Shown: piece by piece, positions 24,715-32,410 of the stretch
Layout: each line of letters opens with the position of its first letter
Numbering within the stretch: the stretch's first letter is position 1
Assembly (NCBI GenBank): GCA_030053925.1
Contig: JASGCX010000021.1
Coordinates: forward strand, 1 to 50,030
DNA from: Flavobacterium sp.
GTDB taxonomy: Bacteria > Bacteroidota > Bacteroidia > Chitinophagales > Chitinophagaceae
Direction of reading: 5' to 3'
Length of the DNA stretch: 50,030 bases
Program-made: the position numbers and the translations under genes
The notes under the pieces: model-generated
Told to the model about the DNA's origin: nothing
Database searches by the model: none
What the model saw: the letters and a program-made list of their open reading frames with translations, nothing else

Positions 24715-25401
24715 TTATAAAGTTAATAACGCATTTTCGAGGCTATTAATCCAATTTTTAAAATGACTACATCTAGTTAAAATAGTATCAAAACCAATTA
24801 ATTCAATAATATCAATTGCATCTGCTGCTTTTGAATATTTGCTCCCATGCTTTTGATATATGGCTGACAATCGTTTTGATGGGGCACCTTCTGGTGTACT
24901 ATTTATTTCTTCAATATTATCATACTTGTTTACCAGTGCAATTATATCATTTTTAATTTTTTCATCTTCTAAGTAAAATCCGTTTTGAGGATTTACAAAT
25001 AATAATGTTTCTAGCTCGTGTTTTTGAATATGAGGGATAAAATATTGATAGGGTTTAATAGATTGTACTTGATTATTAAGCGCTTGTTCCATGCAAGCAA
25101 TTCTAACATCAGTGCCATTCTTTTGCATACATACATTGTAATTAGGCATCTTTTTCTCGCTATTAATACCATAATAATCAATCATAGTAGTAATAATTGG
25201 TGCATTTTTATAGCTTAATAAAGGCTCTATTGTGTTTTTAAAATGTTCAATATTGTTATATCCGTGCCCTCCACCTTTAATGCTAATTGCTATAGCTTGC
25301 ATATTTGTAGTAATTCCTTTATTACTGAAATAAGGAATGAGAATTCTTTTAATAAATTCGAGTTCTGTTTCTCCTTCTACGATAATGTATAAGTGCTTCA
25401 T
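24715..25401 (-). CDS. DUF4276 family TOPRIM-like protein
   Basis: A 228-residue protein of the DUF4276 family. HLYIIVEGETELEFIKRIL (residues 3-21) supplies the conserved Glu of a TOPRIM-like nuclease fold, and TTMIDYYGI (about 78-86) supplies the acidic second motif. YIPHIQKHELETLLF and EGAPSKRLSAIY are typical of the family. The start is ATG 25401, overlapping the ATPase stop in an ATGA quartet, so the two genes are translationally coupled; the longer frame adds ten unrelated residues. ATPase plus DUF4276 pairs parallel PARIS (ATPase plus DUF4435) and AbiL (ATPase plus RloB), so an effector nuclease role is likely but unproven. Confidence 0.87.
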   Translation of the reverse strand: MKHLYIIVEGETELEFIKRILIPYFSNKGITTNMQAIAISIKGGGHGYNNIEHFKNTIEPLLSYKNAPIITTMIDYYGINSEKKMPNYNVCMQKNGTDVRIACMEQALNNQVQSIKPYQYFIPHIQKHELETLLFVNPQNGFYLEDEKIKNDIIALVNKYDNIEEINSTPEGAPSKRLSAIYQKHGSKYSKAADAIDIIELIGFDTILTRCSHFKNWINSLENALLTL

Positions 25402-26471
25402 GGACGACCTCCTATTACATTCTTGCTCCATAAATCACTCATACTATAATCTTCCATCCATTCTTTTAATGCCTCAGAACTTTGTCTTTTAAAGACAGAT
25501 TGGTTATCTATTCTATCTACGGTAATAATATCCTCTGGTTCAAAATGGTCTAAAAGATTTACTGACTGTGTTGAGATGATGATTTGTGTTTGAGCAGATG
25601 CTTTTTTTATAAGTGCAGCCAATTTGGTAATGGCAGAAGGGTGTAATCCTAATTCAGGTTCATCGATAATAATAACAGAAGGGGCAACGGGTTGCAATAA
25701 CAATGTAGCTAATGCCATAAATCGTAAAGTACCATCAGAAAGGTGCATGGCATTGAAATATTTATTTGAGCCCTTCTCAATCCATTCAAGACGAATTAAA
25801 TCGGGGTTTCGCCTATCTGTTTTTAAATCAAATCTTTCAAAAAAAGGGGCAACCGATTTGATAGCTAATTCTATTTTCTTGAAATTTTTAGGGTGCACCT
25901 CTTGCAGTAGAAAAAGGTAAGCTGCTAAATTGCCAGCATCTTCGCGTAAAAAACTATTATCGTTAACATTGCTAGGTCTTTTGATGCTAGCTGTTTTACT
26001 AGTATCGTGAAAATGAAAAATTTTTAAGTATTTGAGATAATCTTTAACAAATGTATATCGCCCCCATTGTTTATCCTTTAAAATACTTTCTTGATATCCA
26101 CTTCCCAGTTTTACAGAATCGAATCCTAATCCCCAATTCCTGTAATACTGTGTACCTTCATATGAAAAGTATAAGTTTCCTTCTTGAGTTGGTTGAAGTT
26201 CAAACTTATACGCATTTATTTTATCAAACTCAATTCTTCCATTGAGGAATAGAGAATTTTTAATCCCATGATGAAAAACATTATCAATACCTTCTTCATC
26301 TGCTATGTAATTCTGTAGATTTTGATCATACATATTTTTCAATAGCCTAAAAAAGCTTATAAAATTACTCTTACCCACACCGTTAGAACCAATCAATACA
26401 TTTATTCGATTCAAATTCAAATCCATTTGCTGGATTGATTTAAAATTTTGTATTTGTATTCTATTAATCAT
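25398..26471 (-). CDS. AAA family ATPase partner of DUF4276 protein
   Basis: A 357-residue OLD/RecF-like ATPase. INRIQIQNFKSIQQMDLNL leads to Walker A NVLIGSNGVGKSN (about 25-37). The signature-like ALHLSDGTLRFMALATLLLQP (about 245) and Walker B PSVIIIDEPELGLHP with switch ISTQS follow near 270-305. It is the kind of ATPase annotated as AAA_21/AAA_15 and used as infection sensor in two-gene defence systems. A -7 element at 26494-26501 drives it and the coupled DUF4276 gene. It is unlike the RloA gene at 20038 in length and sequence, so the two pairs are not a recent duplication. Confidence 0.88.
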   Translation of the reverse strand: MINRIQIQNFKSIQQMDLNLNRINVLIGSNGVGKSNFISFFRLLKNMYDQNLQNYIADEEGIDNVFHHGIKNSLFLNGRIEFDKINAYKFELQPTQEGNLYFSYEGTQYYRNWGLGFDSVKLGSGYQESILKDKQWGRYTFVKDYLKYLKIFHFHDTSKTASIKRPSNVNDNSFLREDAGNLAAYLFLLQEVHPKNFKKIELAIKSVAPFFERFDLKTDRRNPDLIRLEWIEKGSNKYFNAMHLSDGTLRFMALATLLLQPVAPSVIIIDEPELGLHPSAITKLAALIKKASAQTQIIISTQSVNLLDHFEPEDIITVDRIDNQSVFKRQSSEALKEWMEDYSMSDLWSKNVIGGRP

Positions 26472-26493
26472 TTTACTTAGGTTCTCTATACTA

Positions 26494-26501
26494 CAAATGT
26501 A
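26494..26501 (-). promoter_or_regulatory. -7 promoter element for ATPase-DUF4276 operon
   Basis: Read on the minus strand TACATTTG fits TAnnTTTG, 23 bases before the ATPase ATG at 26471. No good -33 TTTG is evident. Confidence 0.45.
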
Positions 26502-26563
26502 ATTTTTAAGTGGTTCTGAATTTTAGAAATTCTTTCCTTTAAAACTGTTACAAAAAATTCAAT

Positions 26564-29527
26564 CTATTTTGCGCCAATAGCCTCGTAAATAGCATCTTGT
26601 ATTTTGCCTCTAACGCCAAGCGAACTCAACTTATTATTGTCTCTTGTTGGGTTTACACGATTAGATAGAAAGATGTAAATTAAATTGCTTTTAGGATCTA
26701 CCCACACACCTATACCTGTAAAACCTGTGTGGCCATAGGTTTCTAGCGAAGCCAACTTTGAAGGATAAGGGTCTTTTCGTGTGGCATTGTCTTTTTCTGG
26801 TTTATCAAAACCTAAGCCTCTACGGCTGATATTGCTATTGTAGGCTGTAAATTTATCTACTGTGGCTTTTTGCAAATAACGCACACCATTTAACACGCCA
26901 CCATTTAATAGCATTTGGTAAAGCTGCAACAAATCGTAGGCATTACTAAACAAACCTGCATGGCCTGCTATACCGCCAAACATAGCCGAGCCTTCATCAT
27001 GTACATCGCCCCAAATAAGCTGCTGACGAAAATGCTTCTCATATTCGGTAGGTACAATATTGTTTAACGACATTAGTTCACGTGGCTGAAATGTGGTGGT
27101 AGCCATACCTAAAGGCTGATAAAATGTTGCTTTGGCATAATCGTTTAAGGTTTTACCTGTAATGGCTTCTACTATTTTGCCCAAGAAAATAAAGTCATTA
27201 TCGCTGTACACATATTTGTTAGGCGCAGTTAACTTGCTGGTTACTATACGGCTGTACAACGAATCTTCCCAATTGTTGCGCACATATAGGTTTTCAGCAG
27301 CTCTAAACTGGTGATTGGCATCTTTTGTTTTACTAAAAAATGCCCACTTAGGTTGGCCAGTTAGGGTATCTATTACTTCTCTATAAAAAGGAATGAAGGG
27401 GGTTAAACCCGCTTGGTGCAACAATATATCACGCAGTTTTAGTGATGCTTTGTTGCTACTTTTTACCCAAGGCAAGTAATCACCAAGGGTTTTATCTAAA
27501 TCCAATTTACCTTCTTCATACAACTTCATTACAGATACGGTGGTGGCAGATATTTTGGTTACAGATGCTAAATCGTACACCATGTTTTCAGTAACAGATG
27601 TTGTACCGCCCATAGTAGTAGTGCCAAATGCTTTGCTATAAATTACATGCCCATTTTTTGCAGCTAATATTACACAACCTGGCATAGCACCTTTGGCTAT
27701 GGCATCTTTAGCTATGCTGTCTATTTTATTAAACTTAGCATCTACATTAAAATTGCTGGCTTTAGGTAAATAATTATTGTAAGTAATGCCATCGCCAAAC
27801 TTAAAGTTGTTGCACACAGTTACTGGTAATTTGCCTTTTGCTGCTAGCTTGCCTTGTAGCCAATCGGTCACGGCCTGTTGTGTAATATCGTCATCTTCAT
27901 AAGCCGTAGCAATGTTTAGTGCATTGCATGAATATCTTACTGCGTAAGGATTACCGTAGTAAATAACCACTGCATTGTTTTGTTTTTGTAATTCTGATAT
28001 TAAGTAAATGGCAGAATTACTCAAGCCGTAGTTATTGGCTGGCCGTCTGCTATAGTTGTGAACGCCTACCACAATCGCATCGTAGCCTAGTGCATATACT
28101 TTACTAATCAGTTGCTGCGCAGAAGCACTATCGCTTTTATCCATCACGATGGTTTGATTTTTATCATCCATCAATTGCTTGCCTTGTTCGGCTTTACTGC
28201 CAAATAAATATACATCGGCATTATTTTCAGCTTTTAATCTAGTAGCAGCAACAGGTTCTTTAGCTGCGCCAATAGATATGTAGGCAATTTTTTTATTAGC
28301 CTTTAATGGTAACAAAGCCGTATTGCTTTGTTGCAATAGTGTTACTGCGTTTTTTGCTAACAAGGTTTTTATGCGTATGGTTTGCTCATTTAAGTCTGCC
28401 AAAATACCAACAGTATCTATCACTTGCGGCTTGTTTAAACCCAAGTTATACTTGGCTAGCAATATCTTTTTTACACGGCTATTCAAATCGTCCCATGTTA
28501 ATCGACCATCTTTAATGGCTTGTTTTGTTTTTTCTATGGCTGCGCCAATATCTTCTGGCAGGCACAGCATATCGTTACCTGCAATTAAGGCTTGTACACT
28601 TGCTTCGCCGGTAGGGTAATATTTGGTAATGCCTTTCATACCAAGGCCATCGGTAAAGGTGATGCCTTTGTAACCTAGCTCATCTTTTAGTAAGCTAGTT
28701 ACATTTTTATAAGATAATGAAGTAGCCTGATTAGCAATGGTATCAATAGCTGGTACAAACAAATGTGCAATCATCATGCTGCCTACATCTGCCTTAATTA
28801 ATTCACGAAAAGGATATAATTCTAAGCTATCTAGCTGCCCACGTGTTTTACTAATAATGGGCAAATCGTAATGGCTATCTACTGCCACATCGCCATGACC
28901 AGGAAAATGCTTGGCACAAGCCATCACATTTACAGCCTGCATACCCTGCATATATTTTACCCCATATAAAGCCACTTTGTATGTATCCTCACCAAAACTT
29001 CTATCGTTTATAACTGGGTTGTTTGGGTTGTTATTCACATCTACATCTGGTGCGTAGTTTACATGAATACCAAGCCGCTTGCATTGGTTGCCTACTGCCT
29101 TGCCAAACTCATAAATTAAATTGGCATCTTGTGTTGCGCCCATCATCAATTGGCGTGGATAATTAATCACACTATCTAAACGCATACCAAGCCCCCACTC
29201 ACCATCTATGCAAATCATTAATGGTGTTTTGGTAATGCTTTGGTAATAATTAGTTAACTGTGCCTGACGAATAGGCCCGCCTTGAAAAAAACACAAGCCG
29301 CCTACATTGTATTTGGTAATTAATTCTGTTACCTGCTTTACATGGTCTGCACCAAGATTGCTGTGCGCTCTTACAATCATAAGCTGCGCAATGCGCTGGT
29401 TTTTACTTAGTTTTTTAAACTGCTTGTTTACCCAAGTTTTTGCTTGTTTGGTTTCTTTGTAAAAATGCTGTGCATGGCCTATTGATACTAACAAGCAAAT
29501 ACTTGCAACTAAAAAAAACTGCTTCAT
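26564..29527 (-). CDS. GH3 beta-N-acetylhexosaminidase fused to beta-lactamase-like serine hydrolase
   Basis: A 987-residue exported two-enzyme fusion. A signal peptide (QFFLVASICLLVSIGHAQ) is followed by a GH3 catalytic domain (about 30-365) with the NagZ hallmark KHFPGHGDVAVDSHYDLP, where Asp and His in the D-S-H loop serve as in NagZ. A GH3 C-terminal alpha/beta domain (about 385-600) comes next. The final part (about 610-987) is a class C beta-lactamase/DD-peptidase-like domain with SVTK (Ser-x-x-Lys nucleophile), YSDND and GHTGFTG. Such fusions occur in Bacteroidota and are thought to act on peptidoglycan fragments in the periplasm. ATG 29527 is chosen since the upstream frame delays the signal peptide. 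It is monocistronic. Confidence 0.92.
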   Translation of the reverse strand: MKQFFLVASICLLVSIGHAQHFYKETKQAKTWVNKQFKKLSKNQRIAQLMIVRAHSNLGADHVKQVTELITKYNVGGLCFFQGGPIRQAQLTNYYQSITKTPLMICIDGEWGLGMRLDSVINYPRQLMMGATQDANLIYEFGKAVGNQCKRLGIHVNYAPDVDVNNNPNNPVINDRSFGEDTYKVALYGVKYMQGMQAVNVMACAKHFPGHGDVAVDSHYDLPIISKTRGQLDSLELYPFRELIKADVGSMMIAHLFVPAIDTIANQATSLSYKNVTSLLKDELGYKGITFTDGLGMKGITKYYPTGEASVQALIAGNDMLCLPEDIGAAIEKTKQAIKDGRLTWDDLNSRVKKILLAKYNLGLNKPQVIDTVGILADLNEQTIRIKTLLAKNAVTLLQQSNTALLPLKANKKIAYISIGAAKEPVAATRLKAENNADVYLFGSKAEQGKQLMDDKNQTIVMDKSDSASAQQLISKVYALGYDAIVVGVHNYSRRPANNYGLSNSAIYLISELQKQNNAVVIYYGNPYAVRYSCNALNIATAYEDDDITQQAVTDWLQGKLAAKGKLPVTVCNNFKFGDGITYNNYLPKASNFNVDAKFNKIDSIAKDAIAKGAMPGCVILAAKNGHVIYSKAFGTTTMGGTTSVTENMVYDLASVTKISATTVSVMKLYEEGKLDLDKTLGDYLPWVKSSNKASLKLRDILLHQAGLTPFIPFYREVIDTLTGQPKWAFFSKTKDANHQFRAAENLYVRNNWEDSLYSRIVTSKLTAPNKYVYSDNDFIFLGKIVEAITGKTLNDYAKATFYQPLGMATTTFQPRELMSLNNIVPTEYEKHFRQQLIWGDVHDEGSAMFGGIAGHAGLFSNAYDLLQLYQMLLNGGVLNGVRYLQKATVDKFTAYNSNISRRGLGFDKPEKDNATRKDPYPSKLASLETYGHTGFTGIGVWVDPKSNLIYIFLSNRVNPTRDNNKLSSLGVRGKIQDAIYEAIGAK

Positions 29528-29818
29528 GAAAAAAGAGATAATTGAACGCACAATTTATACAAAATACTGTGTGCTTGCATTTTTTTGCAAGATTTAGCTG
29601 CAACTACAACGAGGGTTATTTAACTTAAATATTAGGTGCGAGGATGACATTCTTGTTTTAAAATAACGCATCTTAAGTTTTAAAAAATAAATTTATTGCG
29701 AATAATCAGTTGCAAATAAAAATAGTACATACCCTCAATTAATAGAATTACGCAAATGCTGTACAACTTAAAGTAATTGCATTTCTACTAGCAGTTAATT
29801 TTGCTTTGTGCAAGTAAC

Positions 29819-29827
29819 TAACTTTGC
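29819..29827 (+). promoter_or_regulatory. -7 promoter element of pdxH
   Basis: TAACTTTGC matches TAnnTTTGC, 17 bases before the pdxH ATG. A TTTG lies 15 bases upstream of it, a little close for a -33 box. The rest of the 317-base gap 29528-29844 is A+T-rich with only a small CTTGCA/TGCAAG hairpin near 29572. Confidence 0.55.
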
Positions 29828-29844
29828 GTTTTAAAAGCTAAGCA

Positions 29845-30489
29845 ATGAGTGTAGTAATAGCAGATATAAGAAGAGATTATAAATTACAGTCGCTTAGTGA
29901 AGAAGATGTTGCTAGTAATCCAATTGAGCAATTTACCAAATGGTGGGATGAAGCAGTTGCAAGCAATATTGATGAAGTAAATGCGATGACTTTAGCCACT
30001 GTAGATGCAAATAGTAAACCCTCGGCACGCATTGTACTGCTAAAAGATTACACGGCAAATGGGTTTACTTTTTTTACAAATTACAATAGCCAAAAAGGGC
30101 AAGAAATTGCAGCAAACCCTTTTGCATCGTTAGTATTTTTTTGGAAAGAGTTAGAAAGACAAGTGTGCATAGAAGGTACAATAGAAAAAGTGAGTGACCA
30201 AGAAAGCGATGCCTATTTTTATAGCAGGCCTGTAGGCAGTAGAATAGGTGCTTGGAGTTCTCCACAAAGCAGCATTATAAACAACAGAAGTATTTTAGAA
30301 GATAGTGCTAAAAAATATGCAGCAGAATTTGGCGAAAATGTGCCTAGACCACCACATTGGGGTGGATACATAATAAAACCCTTGCAAATTGAGTTTTGGC
30401 AGGGTAGAAGCAGTAGATTGCATGATAGAATTGTTTACAAAAAAGAAAAAATAACAGATAATTGGCAGATTGTTAGGCTTGCGCCGTAA
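29845..30489 (+). CDS. pdxH: pyridoxamine 5'-phosphate oxidase
   Basis: A 214-residue FMN enzyme that oxidises pyridoxamine or pyridoxine 5'-phosphate to pyridoxal 5'-phosphate. The family marks are in order: ANSKPSARIVLLKDYTANGFTFFTN (FMN binding, about 50-75), NPFASLVFFWKELERQVCIEGTIE, then SRPVGSRIGAWSSPQS (about 130-145) and the C-terminal WGGYIIKPLQIEFWQGRSSRLHDR. The end WQIVRLAP is the normal C-terminus. The length is typical. The gene has its own -7 promoter and precedes the envelope cluster by 47 bases. Confidence 0.97.
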   Translation: MSVVIADIRRDYKLQSLSEEDVASNPIEQFTKWWDEAVASNIDEVNAMTLATVDANSKPSARIVLLKDYTANGFTFFTNYNSQKGQEIAANPFASLVFFWKELERQVCIEGTIEKVSDQESDAYFYSRPVGSRIGAWSSPQSSIINNRSILEDSAKKYAAEFGENVPRPPHWGGYIIKPLQIEFWQGRSSRLHDRIVYKKEKITDNWQIVRLAP

Positions 30490-30536
30490 TTTTTATGTTT
30501 TGTATCATTACATTTGTTTTTACACTTTACTAATTT

Positions 30537-31397
30537 ATGCTTAAAAAAATAATAGGACTAGTTGTTTTTATAGCTGCTTTGCAAGCAGCTAATGCTCAAA
30601 TGTATGATGCCTACGTACACAAGGGTGAGTTAGGTGCCTCAATTGGTTTGGGTCATTATTTTGGTGATTTAAATACCAATGTAGCTATTAACAAACCCAA
30701 GTTTTCTGCTGGAGTGTATTATTTAAAGCAGTTTAATGGCTATGTGGGAATGAAAATAGATGGCTCGTACACTTTTCTTGGCTTTAGCGATGCCAATAAT
30801 TCAAACGTGGTGCACAAAACACGCAACCTAAGTTTTAACACAGATTTGTATGAGTTAAGTGTGAGCGGCTATTTTAATTTCTTTAAGTTTTTACCTGGTT
30901 TTCGTGAATACAGCTACACACCTTATGTAAGTTTAGGGGTGGGCGTTTTTTCTTACGATCCTTATGCTTATTTAGAAGGTGAAAAATATTATTTGCGCTC
31001 AATTGGCACCGAAGGTCAAGGTAGTACACAATATCCCGAACGTACGCAATATGGCGGTACGGCAATGAGTATTCCTTTGAGTTTTGGGTTTAAATATGCT
31101 ATTAACGAGCGTATGAACTGGTATGCAGAAGTATCTTACCGCTTTACTGGCACCGATTATTTGGATGATGTAAGCACAACTTACGCAGGTCCTTTAACTT
31201 TTCCTGCTGACCCTATTACTGGCCAACGTTCTATTGCAGATAAATTGCAAGATAGAAGTTACGAAGTTACAGGTGGCTTATCTATTGGCGATAAAGGCAG
31301 ACAGCGTGGTAATAGCACTCAAAATGATGGTTTTGCAACTTTTAGAGTGGGTTTATCTTTCAATTTGCAATCGTACAAATGCCCTAAGGCAAAGTAG
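30537..31397 (+). CDS. DUF6089 family outer-membrane beta-barrel protein
   Basis: A 286-residue exported protein. A signal peptide (KKIIGLVVFIAALQAANAQ) is followed by alternating amphipathic strands (GELGASIGLGHYFGDLNT, AGVYYLKQFNGYVGMKIDGSY, YTPYVSLGVGVFSYDPYAY, MNWYAEVSYRFTGTDYLDD) of a small barrel. It matches the DUF6089 proteins that sit just upstream of uppS and bamA in many Bacteroidota, and the same order holds here. The role is unknown; the linkage suggests envelope biogenesis. TACATTTG at 30509-30516 could be its -7 element. Confidence 0.85.
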   Translation: MLKKIIGLVVFIAALQAANAQMYDAYVHKGELGASIGLGHYFGDLNTNVAINKPKFSAGVYYLKQFNGYVGMKIDGSYTFLGFSDANNSNVVHKTRNLSFNTDLYELSVSGYFNFFKFLPGFREYSYTPYVSLGVGVFSYDPYAYLEGEKYYLRSIGTEGQGSTQYPERTQYGGTAMSIPLSFGFKYAINERMNWYAEVSYRFTGTDYLDDVSTTYAGPLTFPADPITGQRSIADKLQDRSYEVTGGLSIGDKGRQRGNSTQNDGFATFRVGLSFNLQSYKCPKAK

Positions 31398-31479
31398 AGG
31401 TAAAATCGCTATTTGCTAGGGAAGAAAAACGCTGCTGTTAATGCAAGTTTAAAAATCGCAGCAAACCCAACCGAATCCT

Positions 31480-31488
31480 TACTTTTGC
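31480..31488 (+). promoter_or_regulatory. -7 promoter element upstream of uppS
   Basis: TACTTTTGC fits TAnnTTTGC, 25 bases before the uppS start. It may give the uppS-bamA-skp genes a promoter separate from that of the barrel gene. Confidence 0.45.
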
Positions 31489-31513
31489 CGCTAATAAAAT
31501 TGCAGGTAAAGCC

Positions 31514-32278
31514 ATGCATGTATCAGTAGATCAAATTGACAAAAACCGATTACCCACACATATTGCCATTATAATGGATGGTAATGGTAGATGGGCAGAA
31601 GAAAAAGGACAAGAACGCTTATATGGCCATTTTCATGGCGTAGAAAGTGTACGTAATATAGTAGAAGGTTGCGCCGAACTTGGTGTAGGCTACCTTACCT
31701 TATATGCATTTAGCACCGAAAATTGGGACAGACCACAACAAGAAGTTGATGGTTTAATGTATTTACTAGTAGATACCATTCGCAAAGAAGTTCCTATACT
31801 TAACAAAAATAATATTAAACTTCACGTAATAGGCGATATGGGAATGTTACCAGATTTTGCACGTAACGAACTTAACGAAGCCTTAGAAATGACTAGCCAC
31901 AACACTGGTTTGAATTTAGTAATGGCATTAAGTTATAGTAGTAGATGGGAACTTGTAAATGCTGTGAAAAACATAGGTTTAGATGTACAAGCTGGTAAAA
32001 TTGATGCCAATAGCATTACACAAGATACGCTGCAACAATACCTTACCACTAGCAATTTGCCAGATCCAGAATTAATGATACGCACTAGCGGCGAATACAG
32101 AATTAGTAACTTTTTGCTATACCAATTGGCTTACGCCGAATTGTATTTTACTAATACCCGCTGGCCAGATTTTAGAAAAGAAAACTTGTACGAAGCCATT
32201 ATCGATTTTCAAAACAGAGAGAGACGTTTTGGAAAAACAAGCAAACAAGTGCAAGTAGTAGAAACACCAATGTACTAA
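31514..32278 (+). CDS. uppS: isoprenyl (undecaprenyl diphosphate) synthase
   Basis: A 254-residue cis-prenyltransferase making the C55 lipid carrier for cell-wall and O-antigen synthesis. It shows LPTHIAIIMDGNGRWAEEKG (catalytic Asp in MDGNGRWA, about residues 22-29), LYGHFHGVESVRNIVE, LTLYAFSTENWDRP, and the C-terminal PDPELMIRTSGEYRISNFLLYQLAYAEL with the Arg-x-Ser-Gly-E-x-R signature. The length is typical. Linkage to bamA is the usual Bacteroidota order. The Glu in place of the more common Gly-x-x of some homologues (SGEYRISN) is ordinary. Confidence 0.97.
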   Translation: MHVSVDQIDKNRLPTHIAIIMDGNGRWAEEKGQERLYGHFHGVESVRNIVEGCAELGVGYLTLYAFSTENWDRPQQEVDGLMYLLVDTIRKEVPILNKNNIKLHVIGDMGMLPDFARNELNEALEMTSHNTGLNLVMALSYSSRWELVNAVKNIGLDVQAGKIDANSITQDTLQQYLTTSNLPDPELMIRTSGEYRISNFLLYQLAYAELYFTNTRWPDFRKENLYEAIIDFQNRERRFGKTSKQVQVVETPMY

Positions 32279-32410
32279 ATACTTGTTATTTTTGGCTTAT
32301 TTAACAAAGACTTTTAAATAATCCCATTAATTTGCCAACTTTAAAACTTAACCAACTGCTGTAAGCCTCATACGTTTCAGCTACAACGAATCATACAAAT
32401 CACCAATCGG

